This document shows positions 26,365-34,626 of a DNA stretch of 64,000 nt, piece after piece. The notes below the pieces were generated by a model. It was not told the origin of the DNA and searched no databases. It saw only the letters and a list, made by a program, of their open reading frames with translations. Both the position numbers and the translations under genes were made by a program. The DNA lies in the NCBI GenBank assembly GCA_900319525.1, contig ONOU01000015.1, positions 20,867 to 84,866 of the forward strand. The letters run 5' to 3'. This DNA is from an uncultured Prevotellaceae bacterium. Lineage in GTDB: Bacteria; Bacteroidota; Bacteroidia; Bacteroidales; Muribaculaceae. Within the stretch, counting starts at the first letter, position 1; the number at the start of each line of letters is the position of its first letter.

Positions 26365-28182
26365 TTAATCCTCGTCCTGGCCGTTCTGCTTAGCGATGCG
26401 CTTGCGCTCGAGCTCGTCAAGGATGATTTTGCGCATGCGGATGTGGTTGGGCGTGATTTCCACATACTCGTCGGCCTTGATGTATTCCAGGGCCTCCTCC
26501 AGGCTGAACACGATGGGCGGAACGATCTTCACTTTGTCGTCGGCACCGCTGGCACGCATGTTGGTCAGCTTCTTGGACTTGGTGACGTTGATGACAAGGT
26601 CTTTCTCCTTGGTGTGCTCGCCCACGACCTGTCCGCCGTAAACGTCCTCCTGCGGGAAGATGAAGAAGCGGCCGCGGTCTTGCAGCTTGTCGATGGCATA
26701 GGCATAGGCCGTTCCTCCCTCCATGGCTACCAATGAGCCGTTGGTGCGACGGGCAATGTCGCCCTTCCAGGGCTCATAGTCCAGGAAGCGGTGCGACATG
26801 ATGGCCTCGCCGGCGCTGGCAGTGAGCACATTGGTGCGCAGGCCGATGATGCCGCGTGAGGGTATCTTGAACTGGAGGTGGATGCGGTCGTTCTGCGTCT
26901 CCATCATGGTCATCTCGCCCTTGCGGCGGGTGACCATGTCAATCATCTTGCTGGAGTATTCCTCGGGAACGTTGATGCTTAGTTCCTCGATGGGCTCGCA
27001 CTTCACGCCGTCGATGTTCTTGATGATGACCTGGGGCTGGCCCACTTGGAGCTCGTAGCCCTCGCGGCGCATCTCCTCGATGAGCACCGACAGGTGCAGC
27101 ACACCGCGGCCAAACACGTTCCACGCGTCATCATTCTCGGTGCGCTCGACACGCAGCGCCAGGTTCTTGTCAAGCTCGCGCTGCAGGCGGTCCCAGATGT
27201 GGCGCGAGGTCACATACTTGCCGTCCTTGCCAAAGAAGGGCGAGTCGTTGATGCAGAAGCGCATCGACATCGTGGGCTCGTCAATCGCGATGCGGGGCAG
27301 TGCCTCGGGGTTGGAGGGCAGGGTGACGGTGTCGCCAATCTCAAAGCCTTCCAGGCCGATGATGGCGCAGATGTCACCGCTGCTCACGCTCTCCACGTGC
27401 TTTTGTCCCATGCCTTCAAAGGTGCGCAGCTCCTTGATCTTCTGCTTCACCACTTCTCCATCGCGCTTACACAGGGCGACTTCCATGCCGTCCTTGAGGG
27501 TGCCGCGATGAACGCGCCCCACGGCGATACGTCCCACGTAGCTGCTGTAGTCCAGCGACGTGATGAGCATCTGTGCGTCACCCTCGAGCATCTCGGGTTC
27601 GGGAATGTACTTGATGATGGCGTCAAGCACGGCAGTGATGTTGTCGGTGGGCTCACGCCAGTCCTCGCTCATCCAGCCCTGCTTGGCCGAGCCAAAGACG
27701 GTGGGAAAGTCCAGCTGGTCCTCGCTGGCGTCAAGGTTGCACATCAGGTCAAACACCATTTCCTGCACCTCGTCGGGGCGGCAGTTGGGCTTATCGACCT
27801 TGTTGATGACAACGATGGGCTTGAGACCCAGCTGCAAGGCCTTCTGCAGCACGAAGCGGGTCTGAGGCATCGGACCCTCAAAGGCGTCCACCAGCAACAG
27901 ACAGCCGTCAGCCATGTTGAGCACGCGCTCCACCTCGCCGCCAAAGTCGCTGTGGCCCGGGGTGTCGATAATGTTGATCTTGTAGCCGTTGTAGGAAATG
28001 GACACGTTCTTGGACAGGATGGTGATGCCGCGTTCGCGTTCCAGGTCGTTGCTGTCAAGGATCTGGGTACCCATCTGTTGGTTGTCGCGGAACAGATTGC
28101 CTGCCGCTAACATCTTGTCTACCAGAGTTGTTTTGCCATGATCGACGTGCGCGATGATGGCCACATTGCGGATTTTTTGCAT
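26365..28182 (-). CDS. typA: Ribosome-associated translational GTPase TypA/BipA
   Basis: 605 aa EF-G-like GTPase. G1 is [11 protein letters not shown]3 [13 protein letters not shown]4 [10 protein letters not shown]; the C-terminal region contains the TypA-specific GxxxxE... [18 protein letters not shown] and [20 protein letters not shown] segments. It acts on the ribosome, in 50S maturation and growth under stress or cold. The open frame extends 37 codons upstream, but [18 protein letters not shown] at 28182 matches the family N-terminus and follows the TACCTTTG promoter closely, so that start is chosen. Monocistronic. Confidence 0.96.
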   Translation of the reverse strand: MQKIRNVAIIAHVDHGKTTLVDKMLAAGNLFRDNQQMGTQILDSNDLERERGITILSKNVSISYNGYKINIIDTPGHSDFGGEVERVLNMADGCLLLVDAFEGPMPQTRFVLQKALQLGLKPIVVINKVDKPNCRPDEVQEMVFDLMCNLDASEDQLDFPTVFGSAKQGWMSEDWREPTDNITAVLDAIIKYIPEPEMLEGDAQMLITSLDYSSYVGRIAVGRVHRGTLKDGMEVALCKRDGEVVKQKIKELRTFEGMGQKHVESVSSGDICAIIGLEGFEIGDTVTLPSNPEALPRIAIDEPTMSMRFCINDSPFFGKDGKYVTSRHIWDRLQRELDKNLALRVERTENDDAWNVFGRGVLHLSVLIEEMRREGYELQVGQPQVIIKNIDGVKCEPIEELSINVPEEYSSKMIDMVTRRKGEMTMMETQNDRIHLQFKIPSRGIIGLRTNVLTASAGEAIMSHRFLDYEPWKGDIARRTNGSLVAMEGGTAYAYAIDKLQDRGRFFIFPQEDVYGGQVVGEHTKEKDLVINVTKSKKLTNMRASGADDKVKIVPPIVFSLEEALEYIKADEYVEITPNHIRMRKIILDELERKRIAKQNGQDED

Positions 28183-28204
28183 ATTGCCTTCTTTAATTTG
28201 GGTG

Positions 28205-28240
28205 CAAAGGTAGTGCAAGTCGAGCGAAATGGCAAGCAAA
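28205..28240 (-). promoter_or_regulatory. typA promoter
   Basis: -7 box TACCTTTG (28212-28205 on the minus strand) with a candidate -33 TTTGC (28240-28236) that lies inside the left arm of the 17-bp palindrome. The 24 bases from the -7 box upstream match those at the tsaC promoter closely. Confidence 0.55.
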
Positions 28241-28263
28241 AAGGCATTTTTGCTTGCCATTTC
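28226..28263. repeat. Perfect 17-bp inverted repeat between typA and the divergent dehydrogenase gene
   Basis: GAAATGGCAAGCAAAAA (28226-28242) and its exact reverse complement (28247-28263) around a GGCA loop; the pairing extends outward by TCGAG with one bulged base. It overlaps the likely -33 region of typA. Could be an operator, or a hairpin in the leader. Confidence 0.85.
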
Positions 28264-28344
28264 CTCGACGCAGCCTACCCTAGCCGAAGGCAAAGGTACA
28301 AAAAAGGTTTTATGTGTTTGTCTTTAGGCTTTAGGTTTTTTTAC

Positions 28345-28352
28345 TACCTTTG
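28345..28352 (+). promoter_or_regulatory. Promoter -7 box of the short-chain dehydrogenase
   Basis: TACCTTTG, 26 bases before the ATG at 28379; TTTG at 28317-28320 is a loosely spaced -33 candidate. Confidence 0.5.
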
Positions 28353-28378
28353 CTGGCGATAACCCTTTTAAAAAGATA

Positions 28379-29140
28379 ATGAAAATGAATAAAATCGCTT
28401 TAGTGACTGGCGCGACAAGCGGCATCGGAGAGGCCTGTGCGCGCAAGCTGGCCATGCTTGGCTATAACATGATTATCACTGGCCGCAGGGCAGAACGCCT
28501 GGATGCTGTTGCCCACGATTTATCGGCCATGGGCGTTGGAGTCATTACACTCGAGTTTGACGTGCGTGACCGCGATGCCGCAACGGCTGCCATCGGCAGT
28601 CTGCCCCCCGAGTGGCAGGAGATTGACGTGCTCGTCAACAATGCGGGTGGCGCCATGGGGCTTGAACCCGAGTATGAGGGAAACTTTGAGGACTGGGACA
28701 CCATGATTGACGCCAACGTCAAGGGCCTGTTGACGATGACCCGTCTCATTGTCCCCGGCATGGTCAAGCGCGACTGTGGCCATGTGGTGAACATCGGTAG
28801 TGTGGCAGGTGACGCAGCCTATGCAGGCGGTAACGTTTATTGCGCTACCAAGGCGGCCGTGAAGGCCCTGAGCGATGGCCTGCGCATCGACGTGGCCCAC
28901 ACCAGCGTGCGCGTGACCAACATCAAGCCCGGCCTGGTCGAGACTAACTTCTCGGTAATCCGTTTCCACGGCGACAAGGAGAGGGCCGCGGGCGTCTATA
29001 AGGGCATCCAGCCCCTCACTGGCGAGGATATTGCCGAGTGCGTCGCCTTTGCCGTCAGCGCTCCCGCCCACGTCCAGATTGCCGAGCTCCTCGTGCTAGC
29101 CACCCATCAGGCCAACGGCAGCACCATCGTGCGCAAGTGA
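28379..29140 (+). CDS. Short-chain dehydrogenase/reductase (YdfG-like)
   Basis: 253 aa classical SDR. Cofactor loop TGATSGIG near residue 10, TGRRAERL suggesting NADP preference (Arg pair after strand 2), NNAGG, catalytic Ser in NIGSVAGDAAYAGG, and catalytic YCATKAAV (Y-x3-K). Closest in style to YdfG-type 3-hydroxy acid/serine/allo-threonine dehydrogenases, but substrate is not settled by sequence. The second ATG (28385) is an equally good start. Single gene, divergent from typA and closed by a strong hairpin. Confidence 0.9.
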   Translation: MKMNKIALVTGATSGIGEACARKLAMLGYNMIITGRRAERLDAVAHDLSAMGVGVITLEFDVRDRDAATAAIGSLPPEWQEIDVLVNNAGGAMGLEPEYEGNFEDWDTMIDANVKGLLTMTRLIVPGMVKRDCGHVVNIGSVAGDAAYAGGNVYCATKAAVKALSDGLRIDVAHTSVRVTNIKPGLVETNFSVIRFHGDKERAAGVYKGIQPLTGEDIAECVAFAVSAPAHVQIAELLVLATHQANGSTIVRK

Positions 29141-29174
29141 CACGGTAGCTGGCTTGCCGATTATCAACAGAAAA

Positions 29175-29228
29175 CCGTCGGCAGAATTAAGAAGTATTAA
29201 CTCGCTTAATTCTGCCGGCGGCCTTGTT
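29175..29228. terminator. Bidirectional terminator
   Basis: A 17-bp stem, CCGTCGGCAGAATTAAG (29175-29191) with CTTAATTCTGCCGGCGG (29205-29221), one G-T wobble, then TTGTTTT. It separates the convergent dehydrogenase and deiminase genes. Confidence 0.8.
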
Positions 29229-29248
29229 TTAGTGGCCTGAGGGACTGA

Positions 29249-30877
29249 TTATTCTGTCAGCAGGAGATCAATCAGGGCGGTGACGTCGGCGATGTTGATG
29301 TCGCCGTTGCTGTCTACATCGGCTGCCGTGGCGTTAAACGGCGCGGTAGTGTCACCCAGGAGATAATCGATCAGCCTGGTGACATCTGCTATATTCACCG
29401 TGCCATCCTCGTTCACGTCGCCCAGGGTGAAGGAGATGTTGACTGTGAAGTGGTGGGGATCCAGTTCACCGAACACCGGTTGCTGGTAGCGGTGTCCTGA
29501 CTCGTCGGCACCAAAGACGTAGTAGTCAACCTCAGAGGCCTGGTGATAACCCTTGATGTAGCCCACATACTCATCGGGAGCACCGGTGGGTCTCATGTGC
29601 GCAATCTGGTAGGGACCGTTGTCAATGCTGTAGTAAACCAGCAGCGAGTCCTCTTTAAGGGATGCGCCGCTATAGGCGATGAACTTGCTGGTGACGGCGA
29701 TGGAGTCTGTGCAATCCTGCGTGCCGTAGAGTACGTCCTGGTGGTCGACAAACAGCATGTCGAAGTCCATCACACCGCGAGTGCGGCAGTGCAGGGCATC
29801 GGTATTGAGCCACTGGATGCTGTTGGACGTGTTGTAAACGCCCTCCACCTCGTAGCCGGGCATGGCATCCCTGTAAACCTGGAGTGCGAGTTCATTGTAG
29901 GTGCTGTTGCTGCCCATCGGCACATAGACGTGCTTGTTGAGGATAAGGCTGTTGGTATAAGGAGCGACAGTACTGCCTCCAGGCTCCTCGACACGATAGA
30001 CCTTGTAGGGATAGCCCCAGCAGCAGTTGGTTGTGGCGAAATAGTTGGCCACGGCCTCATAGTTCTCATAACGGCTGTCGGTCTTCGGCAGTTTAGCAAT
30101 CAAGATTTTATCGGGCGCCAGGTACTTTCCCCAGCAATCGACATGGGCAATGTAGTCGTTTTGCGGGTCGATGGTGATGTGGTAGTTGTCGATACCCAGG
30201 TAGTCGAGCATCAACTTGCGCACGGTGGCCTCGTCATTGTTGTTCTCTGTAACGACCAAGTTGTCGCTGACGGCGTGACCACGTCCGTCCTGCATCATGT
30301 TGCCTCCAGTGTGTACCAGGTTCATGCTATAGAGGGGGAGACCCAAGTACGTGGCAAAAGCCGAGGGTATCGCGTCGTCGTTCTGCCGCGGACGATTATA
30401 CACGTTGTCCACAATGGCGGGTTGCTTACCGGCAAAGATATACCAGGGACCGTAGTCGCGCACCCAGTAGGAATCTGATTTTGCGATCACAAAGGTGACT
30501 TGATCCATGTTCACTCCGGCATTCATGAAACTCGACCGTGCGCTGCTCTGCGAGGATGACTGCACGATGCAGTACACCCGACAGTTCTCGGCCAACGATT
30601 TAACTAAGGAAACAGGTATGCCCAGCGGATAGCGAATCGTCACGCCCTGCATGGGCTCGAACTCTGCCACGAAGCGGGGTGCTTCGGTTGGCGCGGGTGA
30701 CTCCGAGAAGTTGAGGTTGTGCCTCCTCACGGGAGTCTTCATTTCTTCTTCTGACAGGTAATGGAGTTTTCTCCAGTCGGGCGCTTCCCGTGTCTGTGCC
30801 TGGGCGCTGATGTAGCCCATTGCGGACATCATAGAAGCTAACATGAGTAAAGCAAAAAACGATTTTTTCCTTTTCAT
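29249..30877 (-). CDS. Secreted PPAD-like peptidylarginine/agmatine deiminase with dockerin-like tail
   Basis: 542 aa. Signal peptide 1-28, a deiminase domain (about 65-375), an Ig-like domain (about 380-480) and two dockerin-like repeats (about 485-542). The guanidine-modifying catalytic set is complete: Asp141 (with Trp138) in YWVRDYGPWY, His245 and Asp247 in AHVDCW, Cys364 in DALHCRTRGV. Spacings are within two residues of Porphyromonas gingivalis PPAD (D130, H236, D238, C351), and an NRPRQND segment (Arg162, Arg164) lies where PPAD has the arginines that grip a peptide C-terminus (R152, R154). The family also contains agmatine deiminases, but those are cytosolic and lack a signal peptide. 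Likely citrullinates extracellular or periplasmic peptides or free arginine compounds. Confidence 0.88.
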   Translation of the reverse strand: MKRKKSFFALLMLASMMSAMGYISAQAQTREAPDWRKLHYLSEEEMKTPVRRHNLNFSESPAPTEAPRFVAEFEPMQGVTIRYPLGIPVSLVKSLAENCRVYCIVQSSSQSSARSSFMNAGVNMDQVTFVIAKSDSYWVRDYGPWYIFAGKQPAIVDNVYNRPRQNDDAIPSAFATYLGLPLYSMNLVHTGGNMMQDGRGHAVSDNLVVTENNNDEATVRKLMLDYLGIDNYHITIDPQNDYIAHVDCWGKYLAPDKILIAKLPKTDSRYENYEAVANYFATTNCCWGYPYKVYRVEEPGGSTVAPYTNSLILNKHVYVPMGSNSTYNELALQVYRDAMPGYEVEGVYNTSNSIQWLNTDALHCRTRGVMDFDMLFVDHQDVLYGTQDCTDSIAVTSKFIAYSGASLKEDSLLVYYSIDNGPYQIAHMRPTGAPDEYVGYIKGYHQASEVDYYVFGADESGHRYQQPVFGELDPHHFTVNISFTLGDVNEDGTVNIADVTRLIDYLLGDTTAPFNATAADVDSNGDINIADVTALIDLLLTE

Positions 30878-30918
30878 AGTGGAATGGATTAATTAGTGCG
30901 AAAAATACATTATTAACG

Positions 30919-30926
30919 CAAAGATA
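30919..30926 (-). promoter_or_regulatory. Promoter -7 box of the deiminase gene
   Basis: TATCTTTG on the minus strand, about 42 bases upstream of the ATG, within an AT-rich leader. Confidence 0.5.
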
Positions 30927-31020
30927 CATTTTTTTTCAGAATTGCTGATATCTGCTTGAATATTTTTTCCTTTGCGGGAAAGAGAAAGTCATACCTGTTC
31001 AGGTATTCCATCATTCATCA

Positions 31021-31071
31021 GAAAAAACTATTGGCTGAGCATTGTTCCTTAAAACAAACTCAGCCAATAGT
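31021..31071 (-). terminator. Terminator of the acyl-CoA synthetase-prfB-argB-asd operon
   Basis: On the minus strand ACTATTGGCTGAG (31071-31059) pairs with its reverse complement (31039-31027), a perfect 13-bp stem, followed by TTTTTTC. It is about 50 bases past the stop of the small membrane protein. Confidence 0.85.
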
Positions 31072-31120
31072 ATGTTAGTAGTCAAATGAAAAGGCGGTGG
31101 GGTCACTCTCCAGCTGAAGG

Positions 31121-31534
31121 CTACTTGGCGTTGCGTCCGGCCTCCAGGATGGGCAGGTTGCCCTCGGTGGGGATGTAGATGACCGTCTTGTCGCCCAGGT
31201 CGGCCTGCTGGCGCACCCACAGGTACTGGATGTAGGTGGGCGTGATGCTGCCGTTCTCGATTTCGATGGCCTTGGCGGCGCCCTTGGCCCGCTCGATTTC
31301 GGCCTGGGCATTCAGTTTCTCGGCCTCGAGGTTGGCGCGTGCCTCCTCAATCTTGATTTTGCGGTTCTGTTCGGCCTTGGCAAACTCGGCCTTGCCGTCC
31401 ATCTCCTGCTGCCACACTTTGTATCTGGGATAACCGAACATGATGGCGGCGATAATCACCAGGACGATGAGGCCAATGACAGAGATGCCAATGGCAGTTT
31501 GCATTGTGTCGGATTGTTTGGATTGTTTGGTCAT
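31121..31534 (-). CDS. Small membrane-anchored coiled-coil protein of unknown function
   Basis: 137 aa from ATG 31534 (the frame opens earlier, but MTKQSKQSDTMQTAIG places the start just before the helix). One membrane helix (about 12-36, IGISVIGLIVLVIIAAIMFG), then a charged heptad-rich coiled coil (about 40-90) and a C-terminal piece SITPTYIQYLWVRQQADLGDKTVIYIPTEGNLPI. That C-terminus resembles the end of SPFH/prohibitin-like membrane proteins (…YIPTEGxLPIxEAxR), without the SPFH domain itself. Last gene of the operon, 37 bases after asd. No function can be assigned. Confidence 0.75.
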   Translation of the reverse strand: MTKQSKQSDTMQTAIGISVIGLIVLVIIAAIMFGYPRYKVWQQEMDGKAEFAKAEQNRKIKIEEARANLEAEKLNAQAEIERAKGAAKAIEIENGSITPTYIQYLWVRQQADLGDKTVIYIPTEGNLPILEAGRNAK

Positions 31535-31571
31535 GATGCCGTGATATTTATTTTGAATCTCTGGATATGAA

Positions 31572-32582
31572 TTACTTCTTGCGGTGGGCGATAAGGTACT
31601 GGCCAATCTGGACGGCATTCAAGGCAGCGCCCTTCTTGATCTGGTCGCCGCACAGCCAGAAGGTCAGGCCGTTGTCGCTGCTGGTATCGACACGGATGCG
31701 TCCCACATAGACGGGATCCTTGCCCGAGCAGTCGATGGGCATGGGGTAGCGGTTGCTGCGCGGGTCATCCACGACGACCACGCCGGGTGCCAGTTGCAGG
31801 GCTGCGCGGGCCTCCTCGGGGGTGATGGGCTTCTCGCACTCGATCCACACGGCCTCGCTGTGGGCACGCATGACGGGTACGCGCACGCAGGTGGCGCTCA
31901 CACGGATGTCGCTGTGCATGATTTTGCAGGTCTCCTTGACCATCTTCATCTCCTCGCGGGTGTAGTCGTTGTCCTGGAAGATGTCGATGTGGGGGATGAC
32001 GTTGTAGGCCAGTTCGTGCTGGAAGTGGCGCACGGTCAGTTCCTCCTTGCCGACGGCAATCTCGCTGGTCTGCAGGGCGAGCTCATACATCGCTTCCATG
32101 CCAGCGCCGCTGGCGGCCTGATAGGTAGCCACCTGCACGTTCTTGATGTGTGACAGGTCATCGAGCGGCTTGAGGGCAACGACCATGATAATGGTCGAGC
32201 AGTTGGGGTTGGCGATGATGTTCTTGGGAGTGACAAGGGCGTCCTCGCCGTTGACCTCGGGCACGACCAGGGGCACGTCATCGTCCATGCGGAAGGCGCT
32301 GCTGTTGTCAATCATGATGCAGCCGTGCTTGGTGATGGTGGGGGCAAACTCACGGGCCGGGCCAGCACCCATGGCTACAAAAGCAATGTCGATGTCCTTG
32401 AAGTCATCGTTGTGTTGCAGGAGCTTGACCACATGGTCCTTGCCACGGAAGGTGAAGATGCGTCCGGCACTGCGTTCCGAGCCAAACAGCACGAGTTCTG
32501 TCACTGGAAAATTCTGTTCATCGAGGACACGCATGAATTCCTGTCCCACAGCGCCACTGGCGCCAACGATAGCGACTTTCAT
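31572..32582 (-). CDS. asd: Aspartate-semialdehyde dehydrogenase
   Basis: 336 aa. Reduces aspartyl-4-phosphate to aspartate semialdehyde for lysine/diaminopimelate, threonine and methionine synthesis. NADP-binding [11 protein letters not shown] at the start, catalytic Cys128 in [10 protein letters not shown], the GSERSAG phosphate/ribose loop and active-site [14 protein letters not shown] late in the protein. Length and motifs are those of the bacterial USG-1-like/Asd branch. Lies between argB and a small membrane protein on the same strand; an 82-base gap of TTAGTTG-like repeats separates it from argB. Confidence 0.95.
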   Translation of the reverse strand: MKVAIVGASGAVGQEFMRVLDEQNFPVTELVLFGSERSAGRIFTFRGKDHVVKLLQHNDDFKDIDIAFVAMGAGPAREFAPTITKHGCIMIDNSSAFRMDDDVPLVVPEVNGEDALVTPKNIIANPNCSTIIMVVALKPLDDLSHIKNVQVATYQAASGAGMEAMYELALQTSEIAVGKEELTVRHFQHELAYNVIPHIDIFQDNDYTREEMKMVKETCKIMHSDIRVSATCVRVPVMRAHSEAVWIECEKPITPEEARAALQLAPGVVVVDDPRSNRYPMPIDCSGKDPVYVGRIRVDTSSDNGLTFWLCGDQIKKGAALNAVQIGQYLIAHRKK

Positions 32583-32634
32583 TTAGTTAGTTGTTAGTTG
32601 TTGGTTAGTTGTTAGCTAGTTGATAGTTTACTCC
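32583..32634. repeat. TTAGTTG-type microrepeats upstream of asd
   Basis: Irregular reiterations of TAGTTAGTTGTTAGTTG and variants occupy most of the asd leader. Comparable low-complexity leaders occur at 59435-59537 and 33440-33465. Function unknown. Confidence 0.7.
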
Positions 32635-32664
32635 ATAGACCCAATGCAAATCCTGTGCCAACCG

Positions 32665-33435
32665 CTAGGGCTTGATGTGGGTGCCCTTGTCAGGGTGCCC
32701 CAGCTGGTCCGGGCAGGTGATGATGACTTCTTTCACGCCGTGGTCGATGGCCAGATAGGCATTGTCGATCTTATTGACAAACCAATCCTTGATGATGTCC
32801 ATCTCACGCAAGGCCTTGTAGCGGGTGCGACGCAGCTCGGCCACCACGCTGTCGGGGTCATAGGTGTTGAGCAGCACGCCCTTCTTCTCAAAGCAGTAAA
32901 TCAGCGTGATGTCGTAGCGCAGGGCCAGTGCGCGGCCAATTTCGGCTGCCAGGGCATCGGTCTCGTTGAACAGCAGATTGCCACGGCCGTCGTGGGTGAT
33001 AGGTGCCAGCACGGGCACGATGCCTGCGTCGAGCAGCTGGGCAATACCAGCAGTGTTGACGTGGCGCACATGGCCCGTGTCGCCTAGCTTTCCGTCGGGG
33101 AGCCTGGCGCTGGTCACGAGGTTCATGTCGGCGCCGGTAACGCCCAGGGCGTTTACCTTGACGCCTTGCAGCAGCGAGACAAACAGTCGGCTTACCAGAC
33201 CTCCATAGACCATCGTGAGCAACTTGAGGGTTCCTGCATCGACAAAGGGACGGTCATCGATGATCTTGGTCTTGATTCCCAGTTTGTTGCCGATTTCTTG
33301 AGCCATCATGTTGCCGCTGAAGATCAGCATCTTCTTGCCCTTGATGCCGGCAAAAGCTTTAACAAAAGTGCGCAACTCGTCAGCCTTCTCGACGATCTTG
33401 CCACTGACCTTGACTATGGTAAATTTCTCGTTCAT
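32665..33435 (-). CDS. argB: Acetylglutamate kinase (amino acid kinase family)
   Basis: 256 aa. Phosphorylates N-acetyl- (or, in Bacteroidales, possibly N-succinyl-) glutamate in arginine synthesis. Amino acid kinase features: VKVSGKIVE at the N-terminus, LIFSGNMMAQEIG, NALGVTGADMNLV, PVLAPITHDGRGNLLFNETDALAAEIG and the C-terminal KEVIITCPDQLG. The Bacteroidales arginine pathway uses succinylated intermediates at the carbamoyltransferase step, so the true acyl group is open. No other arg genes are in the window. Between prfB and asd, same strand. Confidence 0.9.
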   Translation of the reverse strand: MNEKFTIVKVSGKIVEKADELRTFVKAFAGIKGKKMLIFSGNMMAQEIGNKLGIKTKIIDDRPFVDAGTLKLLTMVYGGLVSRLFVSLLQGVKVNALGVTGADMNLVTSARLPDGKLGDTGHVRHVNTAGIAQLLDAGIVPVLAPITHDGRGNLLFNETDALAAEIGRALALRYDITLIYCFEKKGVLLNTYDPDSVVAELRRTRYKALREMDIIKDWFVNKIDNAYLAIDHGVKEVIITCPDQLGHPDKGTHIKP

Positions 33436-33516
33436 TTTCCTGTTCTTAGGTTTTAGGCTTTGGGTGCAGATGCCTCTTTAAACCATAAACTTTAAACTGC
33501 GGGCCTATGGGCCGCA

Positions 33517-34626
33517 TTAGCCCTCGGCAAACTCCATGAGGTAGGCTTTGATGAAGTCGTCCAGGTCACCGTCCATCACACCGCCCACATCACTGGTCTG
33601 GTGATTGGTGCGATGGTCCTTCACGCGGCGGTCGTCAAAGACGTAGCTGCGTATCTGGCTGCCCCATTCAATCTTCTTCTTGCTGTCCTCAACCTTGCGT
33701 TGCTCCTCACGGCGGTGCTCCAACTCCTTGTTGTAGAGAATGGAGCGCAGGTTGCGCAGGGCGTTCTCGCGATTCTTGGGCTGGTCGCGTGTCTCGGTGT
33801 TCTCGACCAGGATTTCCTCTTCCTCGCCAGTGTAGGGGTCCTTATACTGGTAGCGGACACGCACACCTGATTCCACCTTGTTCACGTTCTGGCCACCGGC
33901 GCCGCCACTGCGGAAGGTGTCCCACGAGATGCGGGCGGGATCGAGGGTGATCTCGATGGTGTCATCGACCAGCGGGGTGACGAATACCGAGGCAAATGAG
34001 GTCATGCGCTTGCCCTGGGCGTTATAGGGCGAGACGCGCACGAGGCGGTGCACGCCGTTCTCGCTCTTGAGGTAGCCGTAGGCAAAGTCGCCCTCGATGC
34101 TGATGGTCACGCTCTTGATGCCGGCCTCATCACCGTCAATGATGTGCTCGATGGCGGTCTTGTAGCCGTGGCGCTCACACCAGCGCAGGTACATGCGCAT
34201 GAGCATCGAGGCCCAGTCTTGGCTCTCGGTGCCGCCAGCTCCTGAATTGATCTTGAGTATGGCGTCCATCTTGTCCTCGTCGTGGCGCAGCATGTTGCGC
34301 AACTCGAGTTTCTCGAGCATGGCGAGCGCCTTAGTATATAGCTCGTCAACCTCGTTCTCCTCGATGAGGCCTTCCTTGACGAAGTCGAAGCCAGTAGCGA
34401 CCTCATCGACGGCGAGCTCCACTTCCTCGCAGCCGTTGATCCAGTTGCGCAGCGACTTGATTTTCTTCATTTGCGCCTCGGCGGCCTTCTGGTCCTGCCA
34501 GAAGTCGGGCACATGGGTGCGCAGTTCCTCTTCCTCGACCTCTATTTTCTTGCCATCGATGTCAAGATAGCGCTTGAGGTCTTCTTTGCGTTGTTGTAGT
34601 TCCTTGAGTTGTTCTTGAGTAATCAT
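33517..34626 (-). CDS. prfB: Peptide chain release factor 2, without the programmed frameshift
   Basis: 369 aa, full length in one frame. GGQ (244-246) in SGGAGGQNVNKVES hydrolyses peptidyl-tRNA; the stop-recognition tripeptide region is SPY (199-201) where E. coli has SPF. The usual autoregulatory frameshift after about 25 codons (CUU UGA C) is absent: here the equivalent codons are TAT CTT GAC (34569-34561), as if the extra T had been lost. So RF2 level is not controlled by that device here. The ATG directly follows the TAA of the acyl-CoA synthetase gene with no spacer. Confidence 0.95.
   Translation of the reverse strand: MITQEQLKELQQRKEDLKRYLDIDGKKIEVEEEELRTHVPDFWQDQKAAEAQMKKIKSLRNWINGCEEVELAVDEVATGFDFVKEGLIEENEVDELYTKALAMLEKLELRNMLRHDEDKMDAILKINSGAGGTESQDWASMLMRMYLRWCERHGYKTAIEHIIDGDEAGIKSVTISIEGDFAYGYLKSENGVHRLVRVSPYNAQGKRMTSFASVFVTPLVDDTIEITLDPARISWDTFRSGGAGGQNVNKVESGVRVRYQYKDPYTGEEEEILVENTETRDQPKNRENALRNLRSILYNKELEHRREEQRKVEDSKKKIEWGSQIRSYVFDDRRVKDHRTNHQTSDVGGVMDGDLDDFIKAYLMEFAEG

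Noticed and set aside
26365..28293. Longer typA start at 28293
   Set aside because: The extra 37 residues have no counterpart in the family and would start upstream of the promoter's -7 box; ATG 28182 matches the conserved N-terminus.
29249..30877. Ordinary cytosolic agmatine deiminase
   Set aside because: Signal peptide, additional Ig-like and dockerin-like domains and PPAD-like Arg pair argue for an exported enzyme; the substrate is nevertheless unproven.
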